A DNA stretch of 64,000 nt from NCBI GenBank assembly GCA_003439945.1, contig QVRM01002806.1:329501-393500 (forward strand), in the 5' to 3' direction. The stretch comes from Dermanyssus gallinae. Lineage: Eukaryota; Arthropoda; Arachnida; Mesostigmata; Dermanyssidae. The translations under genes and the position numbers were made by a program. Shown here piece after piece: positions 21,951 through 34,510 of this stretch (position 1 is its first letter; every line of letters starts with the position of its first letter). A model generated the notes under the pieces. That model was not told the origin of the DNA and searched no databases. It saw only the letters and a list, made by a program, of their open reading frames with translations.

Positions 21951-23234
21951 TGTGGTAGCAGTAGAAGATCGGTTGTAGTAACAACATTAGCCCGTTAGTA
22001 GTGGTGGGGTTTGGTGGTTGGCTACCGCAAGCAGCACGACCAAACTGTACTGACTGACTGAATGACTGACTGGGGGATTGGCGGCTAGTTTCGTGCCAGC
22101 AAGCTCAGCTAAACCTTGCTACAACATCCCCCCCCCCCCCGTCGTCCACATTTTTCTCGCATTGGCGACGGCCGTGGCGACAACGACGACGATGCCCGTC
22201 AGCCCGACCGCCTGCTTCGAGCACGGGCAATCACACCAGGTCCCTGACGAATCACCTACATCATGCGCGGCGGAGATAGGCGATCTATCTATGGCGTGGT
22301 ACATACATAAATCTATGTAGTACATACATTCGTAGCAGTCGAAGCCGCTAAGCAACGCTACGCTAGCCGTGCGTGGTTGGTTGGTTGGTCGGTCGGTCGG
22401 TTGGTTGGTTGGTTGGTTCGTCCGTCCTCATCTCCGAGTCCACATCGTCTTGCTCATCATATATGCAGAGGTCTGGGCGTCTGGCGCCGGCGAGGCCTGC
22501 GAAGACTACCCGATACCGGAGCGGGCCTGATGGCCTGAGCGATGTCTCCACGAAGGATCCACCGTTGTTGTTGTTGATGATGATGTTGATGTTGTTGTTG
22601 TTGTTGCTGTTGTCGTCGTCGTCGGCGTCGGCGTCCTTCTTCGATTGCTTCTGCTTCTACTGCTGTCGCCGCCGTCGCTGCCGGCGTCGTTTTGCCGTTG
22701 ACAAGAGGCGCTGCGACTGTCGCTGCTGCAGATGCCGTCGCGGCGGCGGTTCTCGTCACTTCTTATACGAATGGCCACCCACAACCCATTTGCAGCGATG
22801 GTTTTTGCTGCTCGGTGCCTGCTGACTAGGGGATAGCTGCTGACGATGCTGACGACGACGACGACGACAGCAGAGTATACAGTGGGAGTGTATACTATAT
22901 CTCCCCCCTACGCCTGCCCGCTCCTCAAGGTGGAGGAGAAGGAGGGAGTGCGGGTGCGGGGGTATAAGGAATCATGGGGCAAGGAAGAAGAAAAACCGAG
23001 CAACGACAGAAAGAGGAGTATGACCACGTGACGATCGAAACGACACTAAAAGGAGGGACGAGTCGCAAAGGAAATTCGCCTGCCTCCTTGCCTGCCTGCC
23101 TGTACGACGATCGCGTCGCGGTGGGGTAACCGAAAGGAACATCGTAGGGTGATGAAACGAATGGCTATAGAATGGAAGAGGAAATGAGGAGAGCAGGTTT
23201 GCTTCTGAAACGGATGTATCAACCGGTGAAACAG

Positions 23235-23275
<41 letters not shown>
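23235..23275. repeat. (AT)n microsatellite
   Basis: Uninterrupted alternating AT of about 41 bases, followed by ACAT units. Confidence 0.95.
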
Positions 23276-23279
<4 letters not shown>

Positions 23280-23417
23280 CATACATACACCTATCGATCT
23301 ACCTTCAGCTGGGTAGCTAACTACTAGCCTTGGTAGTCTTTGATTGCTATTGCCTTTTTTTGAAGTGGCGACAACAACCAACCAACAGGAAAAATGCCAA
23401 CCAGCCCTATACAAAAG

Positions 23418-23419
<2 letters not shown>

Positions 23420-23458
<39 letters not shown>
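23420..23458. repeat. (TA)n microsatellite
   Basis: Uninterrupted alternating TA of about 39 bases. Confidence 0.95.
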
Positions 23459-23460
<2 letters not shown>

Positions 23461-23747
23461 TGCCCCTCATTCGTGTATGAACTGCGCGTATAACTTCAGC
23501 CCATTGTTAACCTATGTCCGGGCAAGAGCGTCTAGCCAGCAATGACTGTATCATTTCAAACGTGAACATTTTAATATATGACAAATTCACATCTGACAAG
23601 TTAGTTGACGAATGCTGCATTAGTTGGTCAGATAAATGAGGGAAAGAAAAAATTATTAACGACGCTTGATAACTTGCGTTTAGTATTGTTACTTAGCAAT
23701 GTTGTATTGTACATGCTGCTGCCAAAGGCATGCTAGTTAACTGTAGG

Positions 23748-23781
<34 letters not shown>

Positions 23782-26700
23782 GTATATGCAATTACGAAAC
23801 ACAGCCTGCGAGAAATCGTATGGCACGTTTATCTCAGCCAAGCGTTTTCTTTCTCCATGGTCGTTTCGATCCTATATATATATATATATTTATACTTATG
23901 TATACATATCGGTCCGCTCGGTGATTCCATTAGTGTGAGCTGAACTCAACGATAGATCGGCTCCAGGCGAGTATACGGCCGACGGATGGGTTGGGCAGAC
24001 GACCATGGGTGGATCTTGGGAAGAAAGCCAGGGGCGTATAGTCGGGGGGAGGACTTTGGCAAGGAAATCACAAGGAATCGCTATGTCGTCATTGTAGTCG
24101 TCATCGTTGTTGTTGTTGTTGTTGCTACGGGCGAGACTACGAGGCAGAGGGCCAACATACATCGGAAAGCCATTGTGGAGCCGATGATAGAGCGTGGCGC
24201 TCTACTCGGAAAGCTGTAGCAGCAACAGCAGCAGCAGCAGCGGCGGCAGCGGCGACGACATCGGCGGGAAGTGCTCGCCGTTTGGGCTGGGGATCTAGGC
24301 TTCTCCTACTGCTTCTGCTGCTGCCGCTGCCCTGTTACCCTGCTACCCGGGGCCAGCAGGGCGCAGGACGAAAGCAACGCCGTTCGTTAAGCGCTGCCAA
24401 CGACGACGACGAACTCCACAACGAGGCCGACGACGAAGACGACGACGACAGACGAACGCAGGACTCGGCCAATGCAGCTCCTAACGGCCAATGCCCCCCC
24501 CCCCCCCTGCACCCAACAGGCCCCATCGTCTTCGTCGTCGTCTTTCGTACCTCGTCGAAGTCTCGCCAGGCTTCCTTCACAAAGAAGGTCGCTCAGGCCC
24601 GTCTGGTGATCGCGCCTAATGTCGTCTGCTTCTTTGCGTCTCTCCTTTCCTCCCTTCCTCTGGTAGGTACCACGACTATCTCCACTACAACGACAACAAC
24701 AACTCTGCTGCTGCTATTATTACTACTCCTGGTACTCTACAGCTACTGTCCTGCTCAGAGACACACACACACCACTTATCCAGAGGCGGCCGGCCACGAA
24801 AGCTTTTCTACACGATTGAGATAGAGAGAAAGGGAATGAATCAGCGAGAGAGAGAGAGCGGTAGAGAAAGCAAGACTGAGAAAGAGAGCGGTTGAGAGAG
24901 AAACGGGAAAACATTCACACAGCCAGGCAGAGAACACAAACCTTCGCTAACCGCCGCCGCCTTGCCCGGGTGGGCACACCCTTTGCGTCGTCCCCCATGC
25001 ATTGCAATGGCAGACAGAGTGGTGGTGGCCGTGGCGGTGGCGTCTCGCCAGGACGCCGTAGAGGAAACGCCCGAATAGGCGAGCCTATTGATATTGTTCT
25101 ACCGATGATACAGATGGCTCGGTAACATCATAACATCAGCCGCGTTGTCTACTACTACTACTGCTACTACTAGACTATTGGCGGACGGTTTCTAGTAGCT
25201 TGACAGTTCGCTGAAAGCGTTGTGCGTGTGTGTTGGTTCAATTTCCTCAGACCGATGGGTCTGAGGTTTTTTTGGGTTTCGTGGCCGAGATCAAGATTGA
25301 GACCACTTATGAGCGGCCACTTAGCGGCGACGTTACTAACATCTGACGAGTCGTTTGTTTGTCTCTTATTACCTGCAGTAGTAGTAGTAGTAGTAGTAGT
25401 AGTTGTGGTTGTTGCTGTTGTTGTTGTTGTTGCTGCTACAAGTGTTCATTACAATACTCCATTTTGTGCCCAGCAATTGCTGGCTAGTGCTTCTAGGGTC
25501 AATGTTCGAGTTAAAAGTAGCAAAGTGCTTTGTTGCGGTCATCACTGATGGTAATCTTCATCTCTTGTTTTTTACCTGCATCATCAGTGCTATTGTTGTT
25601 GCTGTTGTTGCTTTTGCTGTTGCCTCTATACGCCATTAGCCGTGTATCGCTGCACAACATTAGGCCGCCGTGAAGAGTGCAGTTTGTCTAGGGCGAGGGT
25701 TGAGCGACGTCGAGGTTCTGTGTAATCTTGCTAATGACGACGACATCTCACGTCCATGGTTTATGCTAATGTTCTTGTTGTTGTTAATTATTATTCTTCA
25801 GGGCCAGTTTGTCAGCAAATATTGAAGGCGCCAGCCCAGTGAGAGAGAGGAAGAGTCTGGCTATAATACTTACTGGTTGTACTAGAGAGAGCCTCGCTGA
25901 ATGTACGAGAAACCGCAGGCAGGCGAATACCAAACTGAACGAAGATGACAACGACCTCAACAACACCGAAAAGAGACGTCTGCCAGTGAAGGAATCTGCA
26001 GTGCATTTGTCCCGGGGGGAAATCCTGACGTGATTATGACATACCGTGGCATTGTCGGACGACGGCCAACATGACCGCCGACGCAGTGTCTGCTATGCTG
26101 CCGCTCTTACCGATACCGATGCCTGAACGTAATGACGGCATGCTGCATGCTGCCGAAGGTCTGCTCCGATCATTCCGAGTCTGGTTCCATTCGGACTTCC
26201 GTCGCGAGAAGGCGGAGTTACCTCCTCCTGCCGCGTATGCCGCCTCTCGCTTGGTCTTGGTGGTAGCTGCGGCTCGTGTATGCGCTGCGCGTTCCGTTTC
26301 CGCGACGGCTTCGCTGAAAACGACATCGTCGGTCGTTGACGGTGGGTGCGTCATTGTCCTTTCTGTGACGCGGCAGCATCACATGCTTTGGTTTTCATAG
26401 AGAGTTTAATTATACGCAGCAGCGGGATAGAAGCGCGGGCCGATGGCGCGGGAGGGCGCAAAGGACAGGGCTGGGGCAAACGCGGTCGAAACAACGGAAC
26501 GGGAAGAATGGATCGGGCGACGTCCCACGGGCCAATGGGAGTGTACCCGTGTGTACTGATGACGGCCAAACGAGAAGCAAAAGGAGAAACAGTAGGAGGA
26601 CGAGAAAGGCAAGGAGGAAGAAAACAAAGACCATGCGCGTCATTTATCATTGGAAGGGGACACAAAACCTGATCGAGACTTAGGCCCGCCCGCCTGCCCG

Positions 26701-27480
26701 TCATCCCGCCGGATGGCAGATGAAGCAGTGGAGGGACTCGGCTAGCTGGCTAACTCGACACGACGAGCCGAGAAGCGAGCCGACGACAAAAAGAAGAAGA
26801 AGAGGGAACTCCTTCGCCGAGTCTTGAGAGTTGCTCTCGTAGCGGAGTAGGGGCCCATGCCGCGATGCAGAGCTCAAGCTCACGAACGAACGGCGAGTGA
26901 GCTCCGAACCTACGAACGGATTGAGAGGGATTTCGTAATGGCGACGTCTGATGGCAGAAGGGAGGAGCTTCGGGGCTCGTTGTTGTTGTTGATGTCGACT
27001 ACGTCGTCGTTGTGGGGACAGCGAACAGCGGAATGAACAACAGGATGCTTGCGGCAGTCATTCGCAAGAGTCAGAGATAGGGATAGTGAAGGAGGGAAAG
27101 GAAAAAAAAGGCAAAGAGAGAGAGAGAAAGAGAGCGAGCACGGCAGATAGGCTCAATGGATCTGCTAACAACATTCAGGCAATGGCCGGTAGCGAAGGCG
27201 GCAGCCGCGCTGGGCAGCAGGGAGAATAATGTGTGGCACTTTTCTCGCTCTCTCTCTCTCTTTAAAAGCTAAGTTGTGTAGCGGCAACAACAACAACAAT
27301 AATGATGACGACGTTGATGGCCGTGATGACGACTATGGTGGCCATAATGGTAGTTACAACAAAAGGGAAATTGGATTTTTTTGTGAGTGCGCTGATTGTG
27401 CTTTTTTATACAGTCGGCACCAAAGAACGTTAGGGCCCCCGGGTCTCAACCACCTACAATTGTTGCCCTGCGCTTTCTAG

Positions 27481-28069
27481 GTATCGAGACAAGGCGAACT
27501 ACGCAAAGATGCAGCACCTGGTGACAGTGTCTAACGTTGCAGTCTTACCATCGGAAGTACTGAGGGCTGAAGAACTCCTGAGGGCTACCCATGGAGCACC
27601 CGCACTCTAAAACCCCACCACAGCGACAGCAAATCGCATAACTCTAGGCTTAAGGAGGAGAAAAGTGCTACCCTAGCAGGTTGCTTGAGTGCTCAAGCAG
27701 ATAGAAATGACGATCATAATTGTGAATTCACAGTTTACACTTCTAGTAACGAGAGACGTTTGGCCGCATAAGAACTGAAAACAAGGCAATGTAGCAACGA
27801 CATTACCGCAGATAGTAGTTTTTAAATGTCGTTTTTCAAAGACAACCCACTGAAAGTGACACGCCGGTAAACTTTGAGAAAGGATTACTGCTAATTATAT
27901 TCGAGACAATTCATCGTCCTTTTGGAGTAGAATTCCTGGTGACACGTCAAGCATCGCCGTTTGGACAACTAACATAGAACAACCTCCCGGTTGAACATCA
28001 AGCAACTAAACGAAATACAAGTCACGATCTGGAGCCCAGCTATGGCCTTCTACAAGGCTAGAATCCAAG
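27481..28069. other. Sequence before the ORF1 remnant
   Basis: No gene seen. It may include the decayed N-terminal part of the retrotransposon ORF1 that follows, but no motif supports that. Confidence 0.35.
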
Positions 28070-28590
28070 ATGTTAGCGTCGTTTTTACGGAGGCGGAAGT
28101 CTTCGACGAACTCCGAGAGCGAGACTCGTATTCGCTGCCTACACGCCACTTGGAGTGATGGGCGGAAGCTCTTAGATCGAGCAGTATTCATATTTGACAG
28201 AAAACCATCGACCTTTCTTTTACTGGGCAGCGTACAGTCTCTAGTACTCGAACCAGGCCAACCAGTAGCTTGCGTTAAGTGTCTTCAGCCCTGCCACATG
28301 GCAAGTCAGCTTAGCTTATAGAGAGTCTGTTGCAAGTGGAAAGCCGAGGAGGGCTGCCGCATGTCAATACGGACCTCGGTGTGTTAATTGTCATGAACCA
28401 CATGCAACTTGCGCATCCTCATAGCCGAGACTTTTTCTTAGAGAGTAAACCAATCAACGCCGGCAAACGCCGAACTTAGCCTAACGGTTTCCTGCCCGGT
28501 ATGTGGTGAGCTGTACGCCAGGAGTGGCCTACTACGTCACACCAGGGCAAAGCATCTAACAACAGTATCATCGGCTCCTAATGTTAGATA
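28070..28590 (+). pseudogene. Non-LTR retrotransposon ORF1 remnant: zinc knuckles and a C2H2 finger
   Basis: The frame from 28,070 runs into RAVFIFDRKPSTFLLLGSVQ and LEPGQPVACVKCLQPCHM (C-x2-C-x4-H), like the gag-like ORF1 proteins of R1/jockey elements. After a stop and a frame change, CVNCHEPHATC (28,380-28,412) gives a clear C-x2-C-x3-H-x4-C knuckle. Then CPVCGELYARSGLLRHTRAKH (28,493 onward) fits a C2H2 finger (C-x2-C-x11-H-x4-H). Stops and frame changes show it is dead. No RT was found directly downstream. Confidence 0.65.
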
Positions 28591-29835
28591 CATATCACCA
28601 TACCGAACTTTCAATTGAAGACATCTTAATAAACCTTCAATTAGTAAAAGAGTCAACATAGTACGTCTCGCACCTAAGTAAGATATCCTGTCCATGCCCC
28701 TCATAAGAGATGCACAATGATGTGTACATTCAGAACAGTTTCCACGCTTGCTCGTAGTGTACCTCCCGAACCTATGTGGCCTAAACCACCAACAACAGGC
28801 ACCGGATCCACAAGCAAAAAACGTCTTTGTCGCAGTTCAATTCTTTCCAAGAAGAATTGGATTTTATCCGTCTGAGGCTACTAGCCGACTTGCTGTCCCC
28901 AAGCCTCGGGAAGACGGAGGAAATAAGTTGGCAGTATTTATAGCTTAAACTGTTGGTATATTACGAACACTATGGACCAGTAGAGCTTCTACGAATAATG
29001 TTGCGCCAAATGATGCGCTTTGAAGAAGAAATGCAGTTGCACACCAAGTAGACGACCGACATTTAGGGACGTCTCAGGCAAAGCCAGGGTAGAGGCAGCA
29101 GTCCAGACAACTCACTTTGTTCTGGCCTTCTGAACTTGTCCCACGTTTTTGCTCAAGCTAGATTTTTCAAATGCATTTAATACAGTAAGGGGAGAATACT
29201 TTTTAAAGACAGTGTCGAAGACTCGACCGCAAACATGTCTTACTATATTGAGTCCTCGTACAGACGTCTATTTTGTCTTGTCAGCTCCGATTCAAGTCTC
29301 TGTGAGATTATGCACAAGTTAGCGGGCTGCAAGATACTTAACGCAGTCGAAGAAGTTCTGGGGGTACCGCTACTTCGGCACAGTATCCCCTTCGTACTAC
29401 AGACGTGGTTGGGTGAACTAAGCACTGCTTCAGAGCATCTTCGCCTGGTAGAATTTTATAGCGGCCTTTACCTGCTAAGGTGCTCCTACCCGCCTGAGTC
29501 AAACGTCTTTCCAAACTGGCTAACTTGCTCCAGTAATTATTCCACTAAGAATCAACTTAGAGCAACCTCTGCAAAGCGATCGGCTACGCGCCTGACCCAG
29601 TGCATCATTAGAACACTTAATGGATGGTTCCACGACAAGAATATGTGCTGGCCTCAGACTCGGTATGCCTCCTCCCCTTTGAACAGAGCCAGGACGCCGC
29701 CGTAACCGACTCACTTTCTCCGTCAATGGCCGGCTTCGGCGCACTTGAAACTGATCACGCCACAACCTTAGCAGAGAACAACAAAACGAACAGATACTCC
29801 AAACTGACGAGAGCCCCATAGCTTTGACTCAGTGT
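28591..29835. other. No recognisable gene
   Basis: Ordinary sequence with a 156-codon open frame at 29,235-29,705. It has no motif I recognise and no clear splice context; it may be the continuation of the retroelement debris. Confidence 0.35.
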
Positions 29836-29925
29836 GTGGCGACGTGGTCTAGGGGGCTATTGCGGTGGTCATGGTTGTTATCTACCGAGACCGCCGGTTT
29901 AATTCCTGTTGTTTATAGTATTTTA
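29836..29925 (+). mobile_element. Possible tRNA-derived SINE head
   Basis: An A-box-like TGGTCTAGGGGG and a B-box-like GGTTTAATTCC occur about 50 bases apart, but no clear cloverleaf or tail copy was found. It could be a decayed tRNA or a third SINE family. Confidence 0.3.
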
Positions 29926-29933
29926 TGTAAGCG

Positions 29934-30360
29934 ATGACAATAAGAATAGATGACAAATCATACAGCTGTAAAACAGTCAGCGGCCATGTTGCTACAAGGA
30001 CTGTTGGGGAAATCCCAGATAACATTTTTCGCTTCGGCGCTCAGTACATTAAAGATTTGTTTCACGGCAATTCCAACCCAGTGGTCTTCGAGATATTATA
30101 TGACCGTCGAACGCTCTGACAGAGAGACACATTACTAAGTTCGGCGACCGTTTAAAGATGATGATAAATGGGACAAGACAGCCGCACGGTTTTTACGCCG
30201 GAAACTTGCCATGTGTGTAAGTCCGGCGGGACAGTGTTTCAGGTCTCAATACTAGAGTCATTTACCGTTCGGTAGGCGACTCTAGTATTGAGTGCACACC
30301 AGGGCTATTCAAAGTTGAAAGTGAACACAATCATTTAAATACAATTGTCAGCTATGTCAG
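29934..30360 (+). repeat. Dispersed conserved fragment, copy 2
   Basis: The sequence tttttacgccggaaacttgc through ccagggctattc aligns with 37,395-37,548. The preceding open frame (29,934-30,119, NIFRFGAQYIKDLFHGN) looks coding-like but is unrecognised. A 15-bp hairpin (30,245-30,292) lies inside. Confidence 0.45.
30245..30292. repeat. 15-bp perfect stem, 18-base loop
   Basis: ctcaatactagagtc (30,245-30,259) is the exact reverse complement of 30,278-30,292. Confidence 0.9.
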
Positions 30361-30783
30361 AGTAATACGATTAAGCTCGTACATGAGACGAAAAAAAACA
30401 AACAGAATGGACCGCCGATAGTGTATGGGCGCGCATAAATCGTACGAAGGATGTACGACAAACAATAATTTCATCAAACAGCAGCGTTTCGGGCGAAAAC
30501 TGCATTTGTTTAGGTCGTGATGACTGCGTGCGCAGAACTAAGAGATTGGCGTTGGGTTTCGTCGACTTTTTTATTCCGCCTACGTCAGCGTACGTGAGAG
30601 CATGACTGTCCTCCTGTGAGGGACCAAACCAATCAAGCAACAGCATTCACCAGCTACAAAGCAGGCGAACCAGAGAAGCGGAGGCATGGAAAGACGTCTA
30701 AACAGAAATCACCAAGTCCGGTAGAGAATATATTTCTACACAATAGTGGCAGTAGTAATAGTTGCAGTAGTAGTGGTAGTCGA

Positions 30784-30977
30784 GTCGAGCGCGGTGGTGG
30801 CGTGGTGGATTAAGTCTGCGCCTCGCAACCGAAGGAGACACTAGATAGGTGCGCGGGTTCGAGCCCCACCGTTGCACATTTGTATTCATATGGGGGTGCG
30901 TCTGTGAAGCAATGGTAAGAACAGTCCCGTAGACGTTAAATTACTTGGCTGAGGGTCAGCCCGAAAACCTTACTTTT
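30784..30977 (+). mobile_element. tRNA-derived SINE, family 1, copy b, with target duplication
   Basis: 194 bp flanked by exact 16-base copies of tagtagtggtagtcga (30,768-30,783 and 30,978-30,993). A-box TGGCGTGGTGG, B-box GGTTCGAGCCC, and a tail with tagacgttaaat and a short T-rich end. The target duplication shows it was inserted by retroposition. Confidence 0.88.
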
Positions 30978-30993
30978 TAGTAGTGGTAGTCGA

Positions 30994-32840
30994 AACAGTA
31001 TTGCTAATAATAAGCAGTCTCAGTTATGAGCTTACATAGTAAGAAGGCGATGGTCTATGTACTGATGAGGCTAGAAGATTGGCTGAATACCCGAAGGTTG
31101 TCCTTAGAAGACACGCTTCGAGAAGATGAGGAGATACGTCGTCCGATCTAAGTCAAGCACAAAGAAAGGGTTGCCGATTTGCAAACCGAATTGCAAATTT
31201 TGGTTAGTAGCAATTAATTAGCGATAGCCACACAGACAGGCCCGCACTAGTACTATTATTACCAATACTATATCGGTGATTACTTTTAAATTTGAAGTAA
31301 TTTATTCAAGTTGTACAAGTTAAATTGTACGAAACGACACCCACAGTGTCGCTTCGTACTTTTTCATCTGACCCACCTTATACATATTCATGCAAGCAAT
31401 TTGACGCGCTGGAAAAATGAGAGAAAAAATCGACACAAAAGACTAGGGTTTATTTTATGCAAAGCGTGAATGCCGCACGGCCGGTAGGAATCAGGGACAA
31501 AGAGAGCACTATAAAATCAAAATCTCTAGTACGCTTGTAGAGCAGCATTCGTTGCGTTGCAGCAATGCGGTGGACGGGGGTGGCGGTTACCACAAGTGTG
31601 GTAGCGAGGTCAATGATGATCCCTGTAGCGAAGTTCCTGATGCATCATCACCATCATCGATGCTACCTCTTCGAACTCACACAAACCATGCAACAATTTA
31701 TCCTTGTTTCAATGCATGCATATATCGATGATGCCTAGAGGAGTACCCTCATATTCGATGGTTACAAGGCAACGCCCGCAAATGTACTCAGCACCTACAT
31801 GTGAGATTTGGCTTCGTCTGTATAAGTCGACGTGAATTGAAACGTTCCGGCTGGTTGGTCAAATCGGTTGCTGTTGTTGTTGTTGCTGTAATTGGCGTTA
31901 CTGTTGTGGGTTGTTTCCGCCCCAATAACCCCCGGCAATCCCAGAAACCCCCCGGGCTCTGGGGGTTTTTCTGTGCGCTGTGGCTTTACTACGGTCGTCC
32001 CTACCCCACCTGGGGTGGAGGTGAGGGGGCGAAGTTGCAGGGAGTTGTGTGGAACAACGGTTTGTTTTTAGCCGCAACGGCTTCGCTCCATTGCACCGGC
32101 ATGGAGGCCGGAAGACTTTCAGCGGCAGGCTTAGACAGTCGGTCAGCAGTCGTCCTCGTCGGCCGCCTGGCCATCGTCGTATATTCCCCAGACAGCCCAA
32201 GGAACAACATAGCCTGCCCTCGACTTGGTCAATCTTCCGGACCTTCTTGCCGTCGGTGCACGAGCCATGTTCATACCGTCGTTTGCAAGCGCCCCCCCCC
32301 CGCTGTCGCTGTTAAACATGTATGTGAACGCGCGATACGCTCAGACCCATAGCAATGTTCAGGCTCTTTTTACTTTTGCTCTTAGATATGTTGTCTTCAA
32401 TCCTGCTGCTGCTACTGCTACTGCTACTGGAACGCTTGAGAGCGGACGCAGGCAATAACTGCTGGGAGCAGCCCGTCGACACGACCAAGCGATAAAAAGA
32501 AAACACAATGTGAATCACACCACAAGGAAGTGATCATGAAGCCACTGGCCGGCAAAAAAGCTGCGGTGAAACTGCCGCTAGGAGTAAAAGCCGCCGGGGG
32601 TAATCACTCCTCCAGAGAAGAATGCCTTAGTTTTGTTGTGAGTATGATATGCTGGTCTCGCGAGGTTCGTATGGACATCAACATAGTTATATGTTTCTAA
32701 CGCAAACAACGCCGTCAGAATTGCCTTTACCCAAATATATTATAAAAGCTTACCATTGCTACTTGCTACTTTTACTTAACGATTCTGCACACATATATTT
32801 GCGAAAATATAAGCAGTCATTATTTGAGTACATCCTCTAG
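30994..32840. other. No gene seen; GC-rich block 31,900-32,450
   Basis: AT-rich to about 31,800, then GC-rich with short homopolymers. Open frames overlap on both strands without a recognisable domain. Confidence 0.45.
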
Positions 32841-33273
32841 CAGGGACCCCCTACAACTCGGCAAAAAAATATAGTTTCTAACGGAACGGAGGAGCGGGAA
32901 TGTCTTACTTTGGAGGCAAAGCGAAATTGCCAAAAATAATTGTATCGAGCTTTTTATCTTGACATATCTTCACCAAATCTGCGATTGCGAGAGTCCCAGT
33001 CATCCTATCGACAAATCATTCATATTTCAGTTTGGAAGAAAGGTTTGCATTCGTTGAATTGCTTTCTACGCTAACTTAAAGCAGAACAAATGTTGTATTG
33101 ACGATAATTCTCAAAAAATGAAACTTATTGCGATTTAAGACGTTTTTGGCTCTCATGCCCAATTACTCATTTTTAGAAGACATTTCCACCCCTAGTTCCA
33201 TTGGAAAAAAGTATTTCCTCGCCGAGTTGTACTAGTCCTAAAAGTTTGTTGGACGAATTCTGGAACATCCTGT
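32841..33273. mobile_element. Fold-back element FB4 (short)
   Basis: The left part acaactcggcaaaaaaatat ... gcgggaatgtctt is the inverted counterpart of aagacatttccacc ... cctcgccgagttgt at 33,176-33,230. The ends are cagggaccc and catcctgtata. It shares the subterminal motif of FB1-FB3. Confidence 0.7.
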
Positions 33274-33356
33274 ATATATATATATATATATATAAGCATA
33301 CATGCGCATAGATCCTCCATAGGCCTCAAAGTTTGTTGGACGAATTCTGGAACATC

Positions 33357-33419
<63 letters not shown>
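33237..33419. repeat. Direct repeat of fold-back terminus plus (TA)n
   Basis: The 36-bp terminal sequence (aaagtttgttggacgaattc... to catcctgta) occurs at 33,241 and again at 33,328. Each copy is followed by (TA)n, the second run being about 59 bases (33,361-33,419). Confidence 0.9.
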
Positions 33420-33420
<1 letters not shown>

Positions 33421-34153
33421 GTAAGCATACTTACGAATAGAAAGTTACCTGGTCACGTGGCTTGAGCGGACGCTCCACCCGCTCCATGCCTCTCAGAAGG
33501 AAAAAGAATAGGCTAAACTCTCCATCAGGTACGGTCTCTCCACGCATACCTGTCTGACCACAATGGCCGCAATCGCGACTGACAGTCTCTCTGTCCCCTT
33601 TCTCCATCTGCCGCTGCTGCCGCTGCTGTTGTGTCCTTCTTCCTTCGTTCCTGCTTGTTGGCTGGCTGGCCTGTCTGTCGGCCTTTCGGCCTGCCTGCCT
33701 GCCTGCCTTCGTGCTCTAACCGGAGCATAATGAGCTTTCTCCGAGCCTCCGAGCGGGCCGCGTTCGGCGAGAGGTAGAAGAAGTGGTCCTATAATCGAGA
33801 GACGATATATGCGAGGTCTGACGGCTGCTGCCGCCGCCGCTGCTGCTGCTGCTGTTCCTGCTTCTCCTGTCCCGCGCGCAGTCTGGCGCAGGCAAAACCG
33901 ACGAGACCCAGGTCGCGGCCGCGCAGAGGTAGCTTTCGAGCGCGATTGGTTCTCCCGCTCAGAGCTGGCTCACCTGAGCACTGTAGTCGCCGCCCGCCCG
34001 CCCACTCACTCACCTACCTTCTCTTGCGCCTTAGCCGCTGCTGCTGCTGCTTTGGCCACCTGAGCAACCGACAAAGCAAATAATGGCGATGCCGAGAGAG
34101 GTGCAGAAGAGCAGGAGCGTGTATACGTATATATATATATATGTATATATATG
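33420..34153. other. GC-rich block, no gene seen
   Basis: CTG-rich and CCTG-rich tracts with open frames on both strands, all low complexity. No domain found. Confidence 0.45.
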
Positions 34154-34355
34154 TATTTTTTTTTCTATTTTCCGCAAGGCTATTGCCCGTGTACGGTTTT
34201 TTCATGTCATGACTAATTTTAATCCAGTCCGGCTTTTAACTTGTCTAAATTGGAAACCATGCATGCAAACCAATTTAAAAGTGGCCGGTCTGGGTCTCAA
34301 ACCCAGTCCTCCCGAATGCAAGACAAAGGCTTTGCCACTAAGCCATCTTGCTCGG
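34154..34355 (-). mobile_element. tRNA-derived SINE, family 2, copy a
   Basis: Read on the minus strand: accgagcaagatggcttagtgg (A-box), ggtttgagacc (B-box), then a tail with catgacatg, acacgggcaatag and gcggaaaatag plus an A-run. It matches 61,791-61,994. The head abuts a long (TA)n tract. Confidence 0.78.

Positions 34356-34510
<155 letters not shown>

Larger units (their letters stand above)
21951..27480. other. GC-rich block with many trinucleotide repeats, no gene seen
   Basis: Contains (GGTT/GGTC)n at about 22,374-22,418, (GTT)n near 22,563-22,620, (TA)n at 23,235-23,275, 23,420-23,458 and 23,751-23,780, (AGC)n near 24,220-24,260, and (TAG)n at about 25,378-25,405. Open frames are long only where the sequence is repetitive and give low-complexity proteins. 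It could be 5' UTR or intron of a neighbouring gene; that is inference. Confidence 0.5.

Noticed and set aside
22457..22825. Gln/Thr/Arg-rich open frames on both strands
   Set aside because: They arise from GTT/GTC trinucleotide repeats and show no unique-sequence domain.
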